Shown in pieces: positions 51,908 to 54,246 of a stretch of DNA of 54,246 nt. Where the stretch lies: the NCBI GenBank assembly GCA_003165465.1, contig PLUM01000041.1:11840-66085 (forward strand). The letters are read 5' to 3'. The notes below the pieces were generated by a model. It made no database searches. It saw nothing but the letters and a program-made list of their open reading frames with translations, and was not told the DNA's origin. This DNA is from Acidobacteriota bacterium. GTDB taxonomy: Bacteria > Acidobacteriota > Terriglobia > Acidiferrales > UBA7541. Position numbers and translations under genes: made by a program. Numbering within the stretch: the stretch's first letter is position 1; the number at the start of each line of letters is the position of its first letter.

Positions 51908-52506
51908 CTTGGTTGTACCAGGGCGCGATTTCCTCGCAACGAAACCCTGGCCGAGAGCCATGTGATGACATCGCTCGCATTCCGGTCAGGCGGAAAAACC
52001 GGATAGAAGACGTGCTCGACCTTCCCGTCATTGATCACAAGAGTCAGTCGCTTCAGCAATGTCATTCCGTTTGTTTGGAACGTCGGCAAGCGCAAAGCTC
52101 CTGTAAGGCTGAGGTGTTCGTCCGAGAGAATCGGAAATGGCAGGTGCAGGCGATCCACAGCCTCGCGCTGATAGGCGCTGTCTTGGGTTGAAAGGCCGAA
52201 GAGGCGATTGACGCCAAGAGTTTTCAACTCCTCAAAGTGATCGCGGAAAGAGCATGACTGAGGCGTGCATCCCCTCGCGCCGGGGATCAGGTCCCATCCG
52301 GCAGGATTTTCAATGCCGGGAATTCCCGTCCGGGGATACGCATAGACCACAACCAGACCCGGCAGCGAGGATAGATCAACGCTTGTGCCATCCGTGGCAG
52401 CTAACGGGACGGAAGGCATCCGCGATCCCACGAGGTGCGATGCGGCTCCATCATCGATCGGAATTGGTATCGCAGACCAATCGGGAGCATCGATGTTGCT
52501 ACTCAT
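51895..52506 (-). CDS. PrxQ/BCP-type peroxiredoxin
   Basis: The 203-residue thiol peroxidase has the thioredoxin fold with VVVYAYPRTGIPG and the motif GCTPQSCSFRDHF, so peroxidatic Cys80 and resolving Cys85 are five residues apart as in PrxQ/BCP. A 15-residue insert (IENPAGWDLIPGARG) separates the usual YPxTxTPG and GCT segments, which are contiguous in standard BCP. The later part (PILSDEHLSLTGALRLPTF) is typical. No signal peptide. It starts 9 bp after the aconitase stop and is probably translated from the same transcript. Confidence 0.85.
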   Translation of the reverse strand: MSSNIDAPDWSAIPIPIDDGAASHLVGSRMPSVPLAATDGTSVDLSSLPGLVVVYAYPRTGIPGIENPAGWDLIPGARGCTPQSCSFRDHFEELKTLGVNRLFGLSTQDSAYQREAVDRLHLPFPILSDEHLSLTGALRLPTFQTNGMTLLKRLTLVINDGKVEHVFYPVFPPDRNASDVITWLSARVSLRGNRALVQPRPTG

Positions 52507-52515
52507 CGTCGTTGT

Positions 52516-54246
52516 TTACAGCATCTGCCGCAGGACGTACGGCAAGATGCCTCCATGGCGGTAATAGTTGACTTCCTCGGGCGTGTCGGCGCGCGCGATG
52601 GTTTGGAATACTTTTTCCTTGCCCTGTTTATCGCGTGCGTGAACTTCGACAGCCATGCCGGGAACGAGTTTTGCAACGCCTTCGATCGAAAACTCCTCGA
52701 ACCCTGTGAGGCCAAGCGACTGCGCTGTTTCGCCCGCGCGATATTGCAGCGGGAGAACGCCCATGCCCAGCAGATTGCTGCGATGGATGCGCTCGAAACT
52801 TTCCGCGATCACGGCGCGCACGCCCAGGAGCAGCGTGCCTTTCGCAGCCCAGTCGCGCGACGATCCCGAACCATATTCCTTGCCGCCGAGTACGATCAGC
52901 GCCACGCCGTTCTTCTGATATTTCATCGACGCGTCGTAGATCGACATTTTTTCGCCGTCGGGTTGGTGCACGGTCCATCCGCCTTCGGTGCCCGGAGCAA
53001 GCTGGTTGCGCAGGCGAATGTTGGCGAACGTGCCGCGCATCATCACTTCGTGGTTGCCGCGGCGCGCGCCGTAGGAGTTGAAGTCCGACGGCTTGACGCC
53101 CTGCTCGATGAGCCATTTCCCGGCCGGGGTGTCCACGCCAATCGATCCGGCGGGAGAGATGTGGTCGGTGGTGATGCTGTTGCCGAGCATCGCGAGCGCT
53201 CGCGCGTTGTGGATGTCGGTGAGCGGCGCCGGAGTCTTGGTGATTTTGTCGAAGAACGGCGGATTCTTGATGTAGGTGGACTTCGCATCCCACGCATAAA
53301 TATCGCCCACCGGCACTTTCAATCCCTGCCAGCGCGAATCGCCCAGAAATACTTCGCCGTACTCCTTGTTATACATCGCGGTCGTGACACTGGCACGCAC
53401 GGTGGATTCGATCTCCTGCGGCGACGGCCAAATATCACGCAGAAACACGGGCTTGCCGTCCTTGCCGTTGCCAAGTGATTCCGTAGCCATGTCAAAATCC
53501 ATGCGCCCGGCGAGCGCGTAGGCGACCACCAGCGGCGGCGATGCCAGATAGTTCGCGCGCACCAGCGGATGGATGCGCCCTTCGAAATTGCGGTTTCCGC
53601 TCAGAACCGAAACCGCGACGAGGCTGTTGTCCTTGATGGCCGCGCCAATGTGCTCCTCGAGCGGGCCGCTGTTGCCAATGCACGTGGTGCAGCCGTATCC
53701 GACGAGGTTGAAACCCAGTTGATCGAGATATTTTCCCAGGCCCGCGGCTTCAAGGTAATCGGTGACCACCTTCGAGCCGGGCGCGAGGCTGGTCTTCACC
53801 CAGGGCTTGCTGTGCAGGCCCCGCTCGATGGCCTTTTTCGCCAGGAGGCCCGCTCCCAGCATCAGGGATGGATTCGAAGTGTTCGTGCAACTGGTGATCG
53901 CGGCGATGACCACCGAGCCGTTCGAAAGCTCAAATTTGTCGCCGTTCTTCCGCACGGCTATGCTCTTCTTTGCCGCGCCTTCGAGCGACTTTTCGAACGC
54001 CGCTTTCGATTGCCGCAGCGGCACGCGGTCCTGCGGACGCTTCGGCCCGGCCAGCGTGGCCTCGACCGTCGCGAGATCCAGTTCGAGCTTGTCGGTATAG
54101 ATCGGGTCGGGCGTGGCATCGGTGCGGAAAATGCCTTGCGCCTTGGTGTACTCCTCGACGAGGCGTACGCGCGCCTCGGGCCGCCCCGTGAATCGCAAAT
54201 ACGAAATCGTTTCGGCATCGACCGGGAAGAAGCCCATCGTCGCGCC
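52516..54246 (-). CDS. acnA: Aconitate hydratase A, C-terminal part (cut by window edge)
   Basis: At least 576 residues of AcnA, starting within GATMGFFPVDAET; the N-terminal third lies beyond the window. The [4Fe-4S] ligands are Cys in ITSCTNTSNPS and two Cys in YGCTTCIGNSGPL. Substrate residues are in SGNRNFEGRIHP, TTDHISPAGSIG, NSYGARRGNHEVMMRGTFAN and the swivel-domain GSGSSRDWAAKG. Aconitase isomerises citrate and isocitrate in the TCA cycle. An ATG at 54237 is internal, not the start. The peroxiredoxin gene follows 9 bp downstream, which would suit protection of the oxidant-sensitive cluster; that link is inference. Confidence 0.95.
   Translation of the reverse strand, partial: GATMGFFPVDAETISYLRFTGRPEARVRLVEEYTKAQGIFRTDATPDPIYTDKLELDLATVEATLAGPKRPQDRVPLRQSKAAFEKSLEGAAKKSIAVRKNGDKFELSNGSVVIAAITSCTNTSNPSLMLGAGLLAKKAIERGLHSKPWVKTSLAPGSKVVTDYLEAAGLGKYLDQLGFNLVGYGCTTCIGNSGPLEEHIGAAIKDNSLVAVSVLSGNRNFEGRIHPLVRANYLASPPLVVAYALAGRMDFDMATESLGNGKDGKPVFLRDIWPSPQEIESTVRASVTTAMYNKEYGEVFLGDSRWQGLKVPVGDIYAWDAKSTYIKNPPFFDKITKTPAPLTDIHNARALAMLGNSITTDHISPAGSIGVDTPAGKWLIEQGVKPSDFNSYGARRGNHEVMMRGTFANIRLRNQLAPGTEGGWTVHQPDGEKMSIYDASMKYQKNGVALIVLGGKEYGSGSSRDWAAKGTLLLGVRAVIAESFERIHRSNLLGMGVLPLQYRAGETAQSLGLTGFEEFSIEGVAKLVPGMAVEVHARDKQGKEKVFQTIARADTPEEVNYYRHGGILPYVLRQML

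Noticed and set aside
52435-53478. Plus-strand open frame of 347 codons opposite aconitase
   Set aside because: Shadow of acnA; no recognisable motif and His/Arg-rich composition.

Overview
The window looks like a chromosomal piece of a free-living, Gram-negative-type (diderm) bacterium, most likely an acidobacterium. The evidence is two very large TonB-dependent receptors with an N-terminal carboxypeptidase-regulatory-like domain (2428-5739 and 46359-49694), a set of tripartite exporters with outer-membrane factors, dispersed GC-rich palindromic intergenic elements of the kind common in acidobacterial genomes, and a GC-rich, densely packed gene layout. The phylum is an inference from gene families; no rRNA or tRNA gene is present. 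There is no prophage, CRISPR array or recognisable transposase.

Layout. 1-706: end of msrP and msrQ (periplasmic methionine sulfoxide repair). 882-2375: CHAD protein fused to a degenerate Ppx/GppA-like C-terminal domain. 2428-5739: Oar-like TonB receptor, followed by a nested palindromic element. 6207-8764: OmpR/EnvZ-type two-component system. 9094-13338: two tandem copies of a SoxC-like molybdenum sulfite dehydrogenase plus a mono-haem cytochrome c, each preceded by a CRP/FNR-like palindrome. 14007-20474: RraA-like protein followed by an RND adaptor, permease and outer-membrane factor. 20546-23134: RpiB, a membrane-anchored di-haem cytochrome c and a YncE-like beta-propeller. 23367-30250: a second RND system on the minus strand with an upstream TetR regulator. 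30442-34701: an EmrAB-TolC-type MFS exporter divergent from the TetR gene, with an operator-like palindrome inside its promoter. 34783-38578: ApaG, a leaderless sugar-binding-protein homologue, a spermidine-synthase-like protein, Lgt and a small membrane protein. 38653-41352: a short MetE-like methyltransferase next to a SAM methyltransferase with two N-terminal helix-turn-helix-like repeats. 41368-44313: an active/inactive pair of M16 proteases. 44466-46059: DrrAB-like ABC exporter. 46359-49694: second TonB receptor. 49994-54246: amidohydrolase, Tat-exported cupin, PrxQ-type peroxiredoxin and the C-terminal part of aconitase A.

How the genes fit together. Periplasmic redox chemistry is a theme on the left: MsrPQ, two sulfite dehydrogenase/cytochrome pairs and a separate di-haem cytochrome. 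The sox-like cassettes stand beside a divergent two-component system and share a CRP/FNR-like site. Export is the theme in the middle: two RND systems, one MFS tripartite system and one ABC exporter. The most unusual groupings are the tandem sulfite dehydrogenase cassettes, the MetE-like/methyltransferase pair, the RraA-like gene leading an RND operon, and the binding protein without signal peptide or transporter.
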